64,000 nt of DNA from Pigmentiphaga sp. NML030171 (GTDB lineage Bacteria > Pseudomonadota > Gammaproteobacteria > Burkholderiales > Burkholderiaceae_B). The notes under the pieces are model-generated. The model was given only the letters and a program-made list of their open reading frames with translations, had not been told where the DNA came from and did not search any database. Shown here piece after piece: positions 8,455 through 16,610 of this stretch; the first letter of the stretch is position 1; each line of letters begins with the position of its first letter. Both the position numbers and the translations under genes were made by a program. The DNA lies in the NCBI RefSeq assembly GCF_002188635.1, contig NZ_NINX01000044.1:1-64000 (forward strand). Direction: 5' to 3'.

Positions 8455-9309
8455 ATGACCACACGCCTGATCGACATCCACCCGCACATCATCTCGCCCG
8501 ACACCGCCCGCTACCCGCTCAACCCGCTGGGCGGCGAACGCTCGGGCTGGTCCGCCACCCGGCCGGTCACCTTCGAACAATACGTCGCCGCCATGGATGC
8601 CGTCGGCATCGACAAGGCCGCCATCGTCCATTCCTCGACCACCTACGGCTTCGACAACTCTTACGTGGCCGACTCCATCGCCACGCAGCCCAAGCGATTC
8701 GCCGGCGTCTACTCGGTCGACATGCTGGCCCCCGACGCCACCCGGAAGATCCGCTACTGGACCGAACGCGGCCTGGCCGGCCTGCGCATTTTCACCACGG
8801 GCAGCACCATGCCGGGCCAGGCGCCGACGCTGGAAGACCCCGCCCTGCACCCAGCCTGGGGCCTGGCGGGCGACCTGGGCATCCCCGTGTGCGTGCAGAT
8901 CACCAAGGCCGCCATCCCGGCGCTGGAGAAACTGCTGACCGCCTTCCCCCAGACCCTGGCCATCGTCGACCACATGATGAAACCGGACATCAGCAGCGGC
9001 CCGCCCTATGCCGGCGCCCAGCACCTGTTCGACCTGGCCCGCTTCAAGAACCTCTACCTCAAGCTCAGCAGCCGCAACACCGAGTCCGCGTACGCCGGCC
9101 AGGCCACGCCCGAGACCTTCTTCGGCCGCGTGGTCCGGGAATTCGGCGCCGACCGCATCGCCTGGGGCTCCAACTTCCCCGCCGCCGAGGACAGCCTGGC
9201 CGACATCGTCAAGGCGCTCAAGGACTACATCGCCTTCCTGCCCGCCGCCGACCAGCGCTGGATCATGGCCGGCACCGCGCAGAAGCTCTACCCCGTGCTG
9301 AAGGACTGA
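8455..9309 (+). CDS. Amidohydrolase, LigI-like (COG3618) lactonase family
   Basis: A 284-residue TIM-barrel metal hydrolase. The HxH motif is in DIHPHIIS near the N-terminus; AIVDHMMKPD and RIAWGSNFP supply the later histidine and aspartate-type positions of the family. The closest functional relative I can name is 2-pyrone-4,6-dicarboxylate lactonase LigI, which would make 4-oxalomesaconate, the LigJ substrate. It sits between two decarboxylase-like genes in the same operon, with short gaps (about 40 and 4 bases). Related sugar-lactone or aromatic-acid hydrolases cannot be excluded. Confidence 0.75.
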   Translation: MTTRLIDIHPHIISPDTARYPLNPLGGERSGWSATRPVTFEQYVAAMDAVGIDKAAIVHSSTTYGFDNSYVADSIATQPKRFAGVYSVDMLAPDATRKIRYWTERGLAGLRIFTTGSTMPGQAPTLEDPALHPAWGLAGDLGIPVCVQITKAAIPALEKLLTAFPQTLAIVDHMMKPDISSGPPYAGAQHLFDLARFKNLYLKLSSRNTESAYAGQATPETFFGRVVREFGADRIAWGSNFPAAEDSLADIVKALKDYIAFLPAADQRWIMAGTAQKLYPVLKD

Positions 9310-9313
9310 CCCC

Positions 9314-10210
9314 ATGACCACCGCACACGCCGCGCGCGTCACGCTCAAGACCAACCTGGCCGACTCTCCCGTGGCCACGGCCATGAAGGACGGCCGCGTC
9401 GCTTCGGACATCGTCCGGCTCGACTTCTGCGGCCCCAAGACCGCGCACGACGGCTTCAAGCCGATGATCCGCAACAACGCCTTCGACGCCGGCGAACTGG
9501 CCATCGTCACCTACCTGCAGGCCAGGGCCTACGGCAAGCCGTTCGTGATCCTGCCCGCCCCCATGGTCGGCCGCTTCCAGCACCATTGCATAGGCTTCAA
9601 CAAGGAGTTCGGCCACCTCGCCCCCAAAGACATCGAGGGCAAGAAAGTGGGCGTGCGCACCTATGCGCAGACCACCGGCCTGTGGGTGCGCGGCATCCTG
9701 CAGCACGAATACGGCGTCGACCCCGACAAGGTCCAGTGGTACACCGTGGACGAATCCCACCTGGCCGAGTACCGCGACCCGCCCAACTGCCACATGCTGC
9801 CCAAGGGTTCGTCGATACCCGAGATGATGCTGAGCGGCGAACTGGCCGCCGCCATCCTGGGCAACGACATGCCCAAGGATCCGCGCGTGCAGACCCTGGT
9901 CCCGGAACCCATCGCTGCCGCCAAAGCCTGGTACCGGCGCGAAGGCGTCGTGCCCATCAACCACATCTTCGCCGTCCATCAAGACGTTACCCGCAAGCAT
10001 CCCGAGGCCGTGCGCGAGATCTACCGCGTGATCGAGGAAAGCCGCGCGCTGGCCCCCGCCGCCGCGCTCGAGACCCTGCCGCCACTGGGCCTGGAGGCCA
10101 ACCGCAAGGGCCTGGAGATGGCCATCGAGTGGTCGTACGAACAGAAGATCATTCCCCGCCGGTTCTCGGTGGACGAATTGTTCGACGACGTCACCGGCGC
10201 GCTGGGTTGA
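9314..10210 (+). CDS. 4,5-dihydroxyphthalate decarboxylase-like protein (copy 2)
   Basis: A 298-residue paralog of the gene at 7429, sharing GVRTYAQTTGLWVRGILQHEYGVD, a PPNCHM segment after an E-rich stretch, and the late LGLEANRKGLE. It also lacks a signal peptide. It starts 4 bases after the amidohydrolase stop, so the two are coupled. Two diverged copies flanking one hydrolase could act as a heteromer or on two related substrates. Function is assigned only at family level. Confidence 0.72.
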   Translation: MTTAHAARVTLKTNLADSPVATAMKDGRVASDIVRLDFCGPKTAHDGFKPMIRNNAFDAGELAIVTYLQARAYGKPFVILPAPMVGRFQHHCIGFNKEFGHLAPKDIEGKKVGVRTYAQTTGLWVRGILQHEYGVDPDKVQWYTVDESHLAEYRDPPNCHMLPKGSSIPEMMLSGELAAAILGNDMPKDPRVQTLVPEPIAAAKAWYRREGVVPINHIFAVHQDVTRKHPEAVREIYRVIEESRALAPAAALETLPPLGLEANRKGLEMAIEWSYEQKIIPRRFSVDELFDDVTGALG

Positions 10211-10229
10211 TGCGGCACACCGGAGCCGG

Positions 10230-10239
10230 TTGAGTAAAA
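10230..10239 (+). promoter_or_regulatory. TTGAGTAAAA candidate LysR binding half-site
   Basis: The 10-base TTGAGTAAAA is identical to the reverse strand of 5523-5532 in the ligJ/Bug divergent region and lies 46 bases before the LysR gene start. The simplest reading is an autoregulatory site of the LysR protein that also controls the catabolic operon. Chance occurrence is possible with so short a word. Confidence 0.4.
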
Positions 10240-10285
10240 TCCCCCCGCTTGAACAACCGGCAACGGACCTTACCCGGGGGGCGGC

Positions 10286-11230
10286 ATGACGCAGATCGAC
10301 TGGTATCTCCAGATCAACTTGAAGGCACGCCACCTCCGACTCATCACCGCGCTGTACGACCACGGCAATCTCAAGCAGGTGGCCGAAAGCTCGCACGTCA
10401 CCGTGCCCGCGGTCTCCAAGGCCCTGGCCGAACTGGAAAAAGGCCTGGGCCTGGAGCTGTTCACCCGCACCGCCCAGGGCCTGCGCCCCACCGCCTACGG
10501 CGAATGCCTGGTGCGGCATGCCCGCACCCTGCTGACCGAACTGCACCAGGCGCGCGACGAACTCAACTCGCTCAGCTCGGGCGCGGTGGGCAAGATCCAC
10601 ATCGGCGCCTTCCCCGCCGCCACCTCCATGCTGCTTCCGCAGGCCATCGCCATCCTCAAGCAGCGCTCGCCCCACACCAACGTGCTGGTCACCGAAGGCA
10701 CCGCCCAGACGCTGCTGCCCGAACTCTGGCAGGGCCGTGTCGACCTCGTGGTGGGCAGACTTCCCCTGCGCAGCGCCGCCGACGGCTTCGAGGAAAAGGA
10801 GTTGCTGGACGACCCCGTGCAGCTCATGACGCGGCACCAGCACCCGCTGGCCCGCCGCAAGCGCCTGAAATGGTCCGACCTGCAACCCTACCCGTGGATC
10901 CTGCCGCCGGCGGGCAGCATCCTGCGCGCGCCGCTGGAGCGCACGCTGGAGGAACACGGCATGACACTGCCCAACAACTACGTCGAGACCCTGTCCACGC
11001 ACCTGGCGCGCGCCTACCTGCACGTCACCGACGCGATCGCCGTCATGGCCGGCGCCGTCGCGGCCGACGCGTCGGAACCGCTGGCGGTGCTGCCGCTCAG
11101 CTTCCCGCACCTGATGCGGCCGCGCGGTGTGCTGTGGAATCGGAACCGGGGGCTGACGCCCGGAGCGGAGTTGATGATCGCTTGCCTGGAAGAGGCGGCG
11201 GCGGGGATGCAGCATAGAGGCGAGCCCTAA
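10286..11230 (+). CDS. LysR-family transcriptional regulator
   Basis: A 314-residue regulator. The winged-helix DNA-binding domain occupies about residues 10-75, with RHLRLITALYDHGNLKQVAE, TVPAVSKALAELEKGLGLELF and TRTAQGLRPTAYGE; the rest is the ligand-binding domain. The ALYDHGNLKQ form is typical of the GbpR-like LysR branch. It closes the aromatic-acid operon and is cotranscribed or separately expressed from the 75-base gap, which carries a TTGAGTAAAA word shared with the divergent promoter at 5.4 kb. It therefore probably senses a pathway intermediate. The ATG at 10286 follows a G-rich ribosome-binding site. Confidence 0.9.
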   Translation: MTQIDWYLQINLKARHLRLITALYDHGNLKQVAESSHVTVPAVSKALAELEKGLGLELFTRTAQGLRPTAYGECLVRHARTLLTELHQARDELNSLSSGAVGKIHIGAFPAATSMLLPQAIAILKQRSPHTNVLVTEGTAQTLLPELWQGRVDLVVGRLPLRSAADGFEEKELLDDPVQLMTRHQHPLARRKRLKWSDLQPYPWILPPAGSILRAPLERTLEEHGMTLPNNYVETLSTHLARAYLHVTDAIAVMAGAVAADASEPLAVLPLSFPHLMRPRGVLWNRNRGLTPGAELMIACLEEAAAGMQHRGEP

Positions 11231-11360
11231 GCTCCGCTCATAGGCACTTCCACTATCGGACAAGAAGACGTTTTCCAGCCCCTGCCCTGATGGCCTGTCT
11301 ATAACCTTTGCGCCCTGAAGACCGTGTTTGTACGACGGCACCTCTTCAGGATTTTCCTGT

Positions 11361-11380
11361 TTATATCCGAACAGATATAA
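11361..11380. promoter_or_regulatory. Palindromic operator upstream of the HigB-type toxin
   Basis: A perfect inverted repeat, TTATATC-CGAACA-GATATAA, ends 3 bases before the toxin ATG and contains a TATAAT-like word (11376-11381). Such palindromes over the promoter are where antitoxins of the HigA type bind. The TATAAT lies too close to the ATG to be the -10 of a transcript that includes the start codon, so it may be only part of the operator. Confidence 0.5.
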
Positions 11381-11383
11381 TTC

Positions 11384-11740
11384 ATGACAGAGAAACGCAA
11401 AGTCTTGTATTGGGAAGGATCGTCCAGAAAGGACTTCAAGCAGTTTCCGCTGCCCATACAGAAAGACATGGGTATCGCGCTGTTTGTTGTCCAATCAGGG
11501 TTGACGCCCGCGTCATGCCGGCCGTGGAAAGGGCTGGGCCCGGGGATATACGAACTGAAGGAAAATCATCGTGCCGACACCTTCCGCGTCGTCTACTCCA
11601 TCCGCCTTCGACACGCCGTTCATGTGCTGCATGCGTTTCAGAAAAAATCGGTGTCTGGCATTGCAACGCCTAGACCCGATGTGGCCGTGATCGTCCAGCG
11701 CTGGAAAATCGTGCTGGCACGCGAACAGGCGAGCCATTGA
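11384..11740 (+). CDS. HigB/RelE-type toxin (phage Gp49-like family)
   Basis: A 118-residue small basic protein with the Gp49/HigB pattern: KVLYWEGSSRKDFKQFP near the start, LKENHRADTFRVVYSIR in the middle, and HVLHAFQKKSVSGIATP, in which the LHAFQKKS segment is the family signature. These toxins cleave mRNA at the ribosome. It overlaps or abuts the helix-turn-helix antitoxin gene downstream, in the toxin-first order usual for HigBA. No Shine-Dalgarno sequence is visible before the ATG, which follows an AT-rich palindrome. The pair sits alone between the LysR gene and waaA, as expected of a mobile TA module. Confidence 0.82.
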   Translation: MTEKRKVLYWEGSSRKDFKQFPLPIQKDMGIALFVVQSGLTPASCRPWKGLGPGIYELKENHRADTFRVVYSIRLRHAVHVLHAFQKKSVSGIATPRPDVAVIVQRWKIVLAREQASH

Positions 11741-11757
11741 CATGCGAGGAAATGATC

Positions 11758-12078
11758 ATGGATGCAGGAACCCCATCAGGCGGCACCGACAATGTCTTGT
11801 TCGATCTTGGCTTCGCTGACGCCGGGGAACTTTCGGCCAAGGCGTCTTTGGCAATGAAGCTCAATCGACTGATCGATGACCTTCATATCACCCAGGCGCG
11901 AACGGCCGAGCTCACCGGCATGACGCAGCCCAAGATCTCGCAGGTCCGCAACTACAAGCTACGGAACATCTCTCTGGAGCGCCTGATGCAGGCGTTGGTA
12001 GCCCTGGACCAACACGTCGAAATCGTCGTTCGTCCGGCTCGACGTGCCCAACAGGCTGGAATCACCGTAGCGGCCTGA
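11758..12078 (+). CDS. HigA-type XRE-family antitoxin
   Basis: A 106-residue helix-turn-helix protein. HITQARTAELTGMTQPKISQ (about residues 42-61) is the XRE-type DNA-binding motif, followed by LERLMQALVALDQHVEIVVRP, a dimerisation strand common in COG5606 antitoxins. The frame is open from a TTG at 11737 that overlaps the toxin stop, and another ATG is at 11752; I chose 11758 because the AGGA at 11747-11750 gives the best spacing. It should neutralise the upstream toxin and repress the pair through the palindrome at 11361-11380. Confidence 0.85.
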   Translation: MDAGTPSGGTDNVLFDLGFADAGELSAKASLAMKLNRLIDDLHITQARTAELTGMTQPKISQVRNYKLRNISLERLMQALVALDQHVEIVVRPARRAQQAGITVAA

Positions 12079-12108
12079 CACAAGCCACGACGCGAAGCTC
12101 CATGGGCG

Positions 12109-13428
12109 TCACCCCAGCCAGGGCCCCACCGCCCGCATCACCCGCTGCGTCGCGCCGGTATGCGTGGCGCTGAACCGGCCCGCGGCGGCGCGCATGCCGG
12201 CGCGGCGGTCGCCGTCGTCGATCAGTTCCAGCGCGAGACGCCAGGCCGCCTGGGCGCTGTCCGCGCGCAATGCGGCGCCCGCTTCGATCGCATCTTCCGA
12301 GGCTTGCGCGAAATTGAAGGTATGCGGACCGACGATGACCGGCACGCCACAGGCGGCGGCCTCGATCAGGTTCTGCCCGCCCAGCGGCGCGAAGCTGCCC
12401 GCCACGATGGCGACGTCGGCGGCGGTGTAATAGAAAGGCATCTCGCCCAGGCTATCGCCCAGCAGCACGGCAGTGTCCTGGTCGACCGAACCGAACGGCA
12501 TGCCGGACATGGTCGAACGGCGCCGCATCGACAGGCCCGCAGCCAGCACCATGGCCGCCACCTCGTCGAACCGCTGGGGATGCCGGGGAATCAGCACGGC
12601 CAGCGGCGCCAGGCCACCCTGCGTACGGGGCATGTCGCGCATGGCCGCCAGGATGGCCTCTTCCTCGCCCTCGCGCGTGCTGGCCCAGGCGATGACCGGC
12701 CGCCCCAGGCGCTGGCGCCACGCGGCGCCGGCCTGCATCAGGTCGTAGGGCAGTTGCAGGTCGAACTTCAAGTTGCCCACCACCTGCGGATCGCGCGCGC
12801 CCACCTGCCGCAGCCGCTCGGCGTCGGCCCGGGTCTGGGCCAGCACGGCGTCCAGGCGTCCATAGGTGCGGCGCGCCAGGCTGGCCACCCGCATGGTCTT
12901 GCGCGCGGAGGAAGCCGACAACCGCGCGCTGACCAGGGCGATCGGCACCGCGTAGCGCCGCGCGCCCGCCACCAGGTTGGGCCAGACCTCGGTCTCGACC
13001 AGCAGGCCGCAGCGCGGCGCGAAATACCGGTAGAAGCGGTGCACGGCGCCCGGCATGTCGTAGGGCAGCCAGGCCTGGCGCAACCTGCCCTGCACGATGT
13101 CCTGCTCGAACAGGCGCGCGCCTTCGGTGCGGCCGGTGGCCGTCATGTGGGTCAGCAGCACCGGCAGGCCCCGGTCCAGCAGTGCCCGGACCAGCGGCTG
13201 CGCCGCGCGCGTCTCGCCCAGGCTGACCGCATGCACCCAGACCGGCGCGGCGCGGAAACCGCCGCGCGCCGGCGCATGCCGGCCACTGCCGTAGAAGCCG
13301 AAGCGCTGGGCCGGATGGACGCCGTACACCGGCTCGCGCCGCGCACGGCGCCAGATACGCCACAACAGGAAGGGCGTGGCCAGCCGCCACAACGACGAAT
13401 ACAGGGCCTGCAGCACGGCGCCCCGCAT
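12109..13428 (-). CDS. waaA: 3-deoxy-D-manno-octulosonic acid transferase WaaA (KdtA)
   Basis: Transfers Kdo from CMP-Kdo to lipid A at the inner membrane. The 439-residue protein has an N-terminal membrane anchor (LYSSLWRLATPFLLWRIW), the catalytic-loop HAVSLGETRAA with Glu72, and the CMP-Kdo-binding end containing PLGGQNLIEAAACGVPVIVGPHTFNF. The start shares one base with the waaC stop (TGATG), so the two are translationally coupled. The long upstream extension of this frame (to 13839) is just overlap with waaC and was dropped. It belongs to the lipid A-core genes. Confidence 0.95.
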   Translation of the reverse strand: MRGAVLQALYSSLWRLATPFLLWRIWRRARREPVYGVHPAQRFGFYGSGRHAPARGGFRAAPVWVHAVSLGETRAAQPLVRALLDRGLPVLLTHMTATGRTEGARLFEQDIVQGRLRQAWLPYDMPGAVHRFYRYFAPRCGLLVETEVWPNLVAGARRYAVPIALVSARLSASSARKTMRVASLARRTYGRLDAVLAQTRADAERLRQVGARDPQVVGNLKFDLQLPYDLMQAGAAWRQRLGRPVIAWASTREGEEEAILAAMRDMPRTQGGLAPLAVLIPRHPQRFDEVAAMVLAAGLSMRRRSTMSGMPFGSVDQDTAVLLGDSLGEMPFYYTAADVAIVAGSFAPLGGQNLIEAAACGVPVIVGPHTFNFAQASEDAIEAGAALRADSAQAAWRLALELIDDGDRRAGMRAAAGRFSATHTGATQRVMRAVGPWLG

Positions 13429-14405
13429 CAACGCGCCGCTCCCGGCACGGCCGCTTCGGCCGGCAGGGCCTGGCCGATGGCCGCCAGCACCTGCTCGCAC
13501 GAAGGCGGCGTCCCCCGCCCACCCAGGCTGGCCGTGAAGGCCGAACCCGTCACCGGCGCCAGCGCCGGATCGTAGTCCGCGTAGATGCCGATGGTGGGCC
13601 GCCCCAGCGCCCCGGCCAGGTGTGTCAGCCCGCTGTCCAGCCCCACCACCACCGATGCGCCCGCCAGCACGCCGGCCACCTCGGCCAGCCCCATGCGCGG
13701 CAGCGCCCGGGCGCCCGGAATGCCGGCGATCAGGCGCTGCGCCCGCGCCGCCTCGTCTTCGGTGCCCGCAAACACCAGCGGCGCATGCCCTGCCACCGCC
13801 AGCCGCTCCAGCACCATGCGCCACGACGTCTCGGCCCACAGCTTGGTCGGCCGGCTGGCCGACGGCATGATCGCGGCATAGCGCGCGGGCAAGCCCGCGG
13901 GCGGCTCGGCGCGGATGCCGAAATCCGGCGGTCCCGCCAGGTCGTATCCCAGCGCAAAGGCGGCCAGTTCCCGCATGCGCACCACTGCCGACTGCTCGAA
14001 CACCACCCGATAGCGATGCTGATAGAAAAAGGATGCGAAGGGATCGCGCGCCGAACGCAGGTCACAGCCATGCAGCGGCCCGTTCGCCATGCGCGCCACC
14101 ATCGCCGATTTCCAGAGCCCCTGCATGTCGATCACGGCGTCATACCGATGCTCGAGCAGCCGCTTGCGAAAGGCCGCCCGCTCGGCCCTTACCGATGCCG
14201 ACCACCAGGTCTTGCGCCAACGGCGCAGCGCCACCGGAATGACGGCGTTCAGCCGCGGATGCAGGGCGGGGATGGCGGCGAATGCCTCTTCGGCCACCCA
14301 ATCGACCTGCGCATCCGGCATGTGGCGGACGATATCGGAGACGGCGGGCAGCGCATGGACGATGTCGCCCATGGACGAGGTCTTGACGAGGAGAATACGG
14401 GGCAC
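13428..14405 (-). CDS. waaC: Lipopolysaccharide heptosyltransferase I WaaC
   Basis: Adds the first L-glycero-D-manno-heptose to Kdo in the LPS inner core; GT9 family. The 325-residue product starts MPRILLVKTSSMGDIVHALPA, the diagnostic GT9 opening with the acceptor-binding Asp, and ends with the donor site region containing GLDSGLTHLAGALGRPTIGIY. It overlaps waaA by one base and heads a two-gene minus-strand operon. An upstream T-rich but otherwise featureless 78-base gap separates it from the HepT remnant. Confidence 0.95.
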   Translation of the reverse strand: MPRILLVKTSSMGDIVHALPAVSDIVRHMPDAQVDWVAEEAFAAIPALHPRLNAVIPVALRRWRKTWWSASVRAERAAFRKRLLEHRYDAVIDMQGLWKSAMVARMANGPLHGCDLRSARDPFASFFYQHRYRVVFEQSAVVRMRELAAFALGYDLAGPPDFGIRAEPPAGLPARYAAIMPSASRPTKLWAETSWRMVLERLAVAGHAPLVFAGTEDEAARAQRLIAGIPGARALPRMGLAEVAGVLAGASVVVGLDSGLTHLAGALGRPTIGIYADYDPALAPVTGSAFTASLGGRGTPPSCEQVLAAIGQALPAEAAVPGAAR

Positions 14406-14483
14406 GGACGAAAGCCGGCGGGAACCGGCTGCGTGGAAAGGGCGGATTTTAACCGGAGGGAAGGACCCGATCCACCTGGGCGG

Positions 14484-14663
14484 TCATGGCCCCATCCCTT
14501 CAATGCCCCGGCCAGGGATACTGGTCAAGGCCTCCCGAACTTGAGCGTCGCGCCTCTGGTAGGCGAACGACAGAGGCAATTCCGGATGCGTCGCCGCAAA
14601 TCGTTCGATGGCTTCTACGATATGCGTGAGATAGTCGACCAAGCGTTGCTGGTCACGAGTCAT
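14484..14663 (-). pseudogene. Truncated HepT-like (HEPN) toxin remnant
   Basis: A 59-codon frame overlapping the MntA-like stop by ATGA. The first 22 residues, MTRDQQRLVDYLTHIVEAIERF, are cut here as a typical HepT N-terminus (M..D..RL..YL.HI.EAIERI); the sequence then jumps to ATHPELPLSFAYQRRDAQ, which resembles the much later HPEIPW...MRN region of full HepT proteins (about 110-140 residues). The R-x4-6-H nuclease motif is absent: RRDAQVRE stands where RNxxxH would be. I infer an internal deletion and a divergent tail, so ribonuclease or target function is unlikely. Confidence 0.55.
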
Positions 14664-14950
14664 ACCGGGCGAGCCTCCGCGAGCACCTTGGCCCGGAACC
14701 GATCTGGCAGCGCATTGGGAGTAAGAACATCCACAGGCACCCCCAACAGCTTGCCCAACTCGTGTCGGATCGCACCGATGTCAAATAGGGTCGTCTCCGG
14801 CGTCGGATCGATGAGGATGTCCAGGTCGCTGCTATCCGTATCCTTACCGCGCAGTACGGAGCCGAATACACGAGCATTGCGGGCGCGATGAGACTCGACC
14901 ACACGCCGTATCGCGACGCGGTTCAAGGCCAGGGCTTCGGAGGGTTTCAT
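14660..14950 (-). CDS. MntA-like minimal nucleotidyltransferase (antitoxin type)
   Basis: A 96-residue MNT-fold protein. The core GSVLRGKDTDSSDLDILID (residues about 30-48) carries the GS...DxD nucleotidyltransferase signature, with the metal-binding Asp42/Asp44 pair. Such proteins pair with HEPN toxins and AMPylate them. The next gene downstream overlaps it by ATGA and begins like HepT but is badly shortened, so this antitoxin has apparently outlived its toxin. A GGGAG ribosome-binding site precedes the ATG at 14950. Confidence 0.8.
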   Translation of the reverse strand: MKPSEALALNRVAIRRVVESHRARNARVFGSVLRGKDTDSSDLDILIDPTPETTLFDIGAIRHELGKLLGVPVDVLTPNALPDRFRAKVLAEARPV

Positions 14951-15003
14951 ACGCTCTCCCGCAACACAATGGTTTCACGATAGCCGAAAAGCGAGCACCT
15001 TGC

Positions 15004-16599
15004 CTACATCCCCCCATTGCCCCACTGCGCCACCCAATACGCCGTCGACGCGTCATGCCCGTCCGCCGTTCCCTTGCCGGCCAGTTCCCGGGCAATACCC
15101 GTGGCCAGGACCTTGCCGTACTCGACGCCCCACTGGTCGTAGGGGTTGATGCCCCACACCAGCCCCTGCACGAACACCTTGTGCTCGTACAGCGCCAGCA
15201 GCGCGCCCAGCGCATGCGCGCTCAGGCGCGGCAGCACGATCAGGGTGGAGGGCCGGCCACCGGGATGCGCCTTGTGGCGCGCCAGCCAGGCCGCGCGCGC
15301 GGGATCGCTTTCCTTGGACGCCAGCTCGGCCTCGAGTACGGGTGCGGACTTGCCGCGCAGCAGCGCCTCGCGCTGGGCCAGGCAATTGGCCACCAGCAAC
15401 CGGTGGTGTTCCGGATAGGGGTGATCCGCCTCGCGGCAGATGATGAAATCCACCGGCGCGCCCTCCGGCCCCTGGTGCAGCCATTGGAAGAACGTATGCT
15501 GGCCGTCGGTGCCCGGCATGCCCCAGACCACCGGCCCGGTCGGCACGGTAACGGGCCTGCCCTCGAGGTCGACCGACTTGCCCAGCGACTCCATCTCCAG
15601 TTGCTGCAGATAGGGCACGAGATGAACCAGCCGCGCATCGTAGGGCGCGATGTTCAGCGAGGCATAGCCGAACACGTTGCGATTGGCCACCCCCGCCAGC
15701 GCCAGCTGCACCGGCGCATTGGCGGCCAGCGGCGCGTTCAGGAAATGCGCGTCCATGGCCGCCGCGCCCTGCAACAGCCCATCGAGCGCCTCGGCGCCCA
15801 GGGCCAGCGCAATCGGCAGCCCGATGGCCGACCAGACCGAATAGCGGCCGCCCGCCCAGTCCCAGAAGGTGAAGATGCGCTCGGGCGCCACGCCCATGTC
15901 CCGGGCCGCGTCGGGGTTGGCCGTCACGGCCACCACCTGCGACCACGGATCGGCGATGCCGGACTCGCGCAGCCAGCGCAGCGCGCAATCGGCGTTGCGC
16001 AGCGTCTCGGTCGTATTGAACGATTTGGACGACACCACCACCAGCGTGCGCCGGGGGTCGAGGCCGATCAGGCCGGCCTCGATGGCGTGGCCGTCGATAT
16101 TGGACACGAAGCGCATCTGCCGGCGGGTACCCGCGTAGCCCAGCGCGGCCACCACCAGCTTGGGCCCCCAGTCGCTGCCGCCAATGCCGATGTGCACCAC
16201 GCTGTCAAAGCGCCCTTCCGCGTCCACGTGGCGCACGAAGGCGCGCACGCGGTCGCGCTCGGCCAGCACCCGGCCCGCCACGCGCCCGGGCGGCTCTTCC
16301 GCCCGCAGCGCGGTGTGCCAGGCCGCGCGATTTTCCGTGCAATTGGCGATACCGCCTTCCAGCAGCCGCGCGCGCGCAGCCTCGAAGTCGCGGGCGGCCA
16401 GCAGCGCTGCGCCGGCCGCCGCCAGTTCGTCGGACTGCGCCTGGGTGCTCAGGTCCACCGACAGACCGGCCGCCTCCACCACCCGCAGCGTGCCCGCCCG
16501 GCGATCCGCCCGATGGGCGGCCTCGACGAAGGCGCGCCATTCGGTCGTCTCGGCCAACGGCGCAACGGACGCCAGATCGGCGGGAGCCCCTTCCTGCAT
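15004..16599 (-). CDS. pgi: Glucose-6-phosphate isomerase
   Basis: Interconverts glucose 6-phosphate and fructose 6-phosphate in the cytoplasm, feeding sugar nucleotide synthesis. The 531-residue protein has VVHIGIGGSDWGPKLV, SKSFNTTETLRNA, GMPGTDGQHTFFQ and the C-terminal VQGLVWGINPYDQWGVEYGK signature with the catalytic lysine region. It lies 11 bases downstream of the PMM/PGM gene on the same strand, forming a two-gene unit that supplies hexose phosphates next to the polysaccharide locus. Confidence 0.95.
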   Translation of the reverse strand: MQEGAPADLASVAPLAETTEWRAFVEAAHRADRRAGTLRVVEAAGLSVDLSTQAQSDELAAAGAALLAARDFEAARARLLEGGIANCTENRAAWHTALRAEEPPGRVAGRVLAERDRVRAFVRHVDAEGRFDSVVHIGIGGSDWGPKLVVAALGYAGTRRQMRFVSNIDGHAIEAGLIGLDPRRTLVVVSSKSFNTTETLRNADCALRWLRESGIADPWSQVVAVTANPDAARDMGVAPERIFTFWDWAGGRYSVWSAIGLPIALALGAEALDGLLQGAAAMDAHFLNAPLAANAPVQLALAGVANRNVFGYASLNIAPYDARLVHLVPYLQQLEMESLGKSVDLEGRPVTVPTGPVVWGMPGTDGQHTFFQWLHQGPEGAPVDFIICREADHPYPEHHRLLVANCLAQREALLRGKSAPVLEAELASKESDPARAAWLARHKAHPGGRPSTLIVLPRLSAHALGALLALYEHKVFVQGLVWGINPYDQWGVEYGKVLATGIARELAGKGTADGHDASTAYWVAQWGNGGM

Positions 16600-16610
16600 G
16601 GCCTCCCTCC

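Noticed and set aside
7420-9510. A 696-codon minus-strand open frame over the catabolic operon
   Set aside because: It is antisense to three well-supported genes, has Gly/Val/Asp/His-biased composition typical of high-GC shadow frames and no recognisable domain.
10021-10491. Short minus-strand frames near the LysR start
   Set aside because: They are antisense to well-supported coding sequence and have no start signals or family features.
11376-11381. TATAAT as the -10 box of the HigB-type toxin promoter
   Set aside because: It ends three bases before the toxin ATG, so a transcript from it would begin inside the gene; treated as part of the palindrome.
12109-13839. A longer version of waaA reaching into waaC
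   Set aside because: The extra residues are out of frame within waaC; the ATG at 13428 in a TGATG overlap is the proper start.
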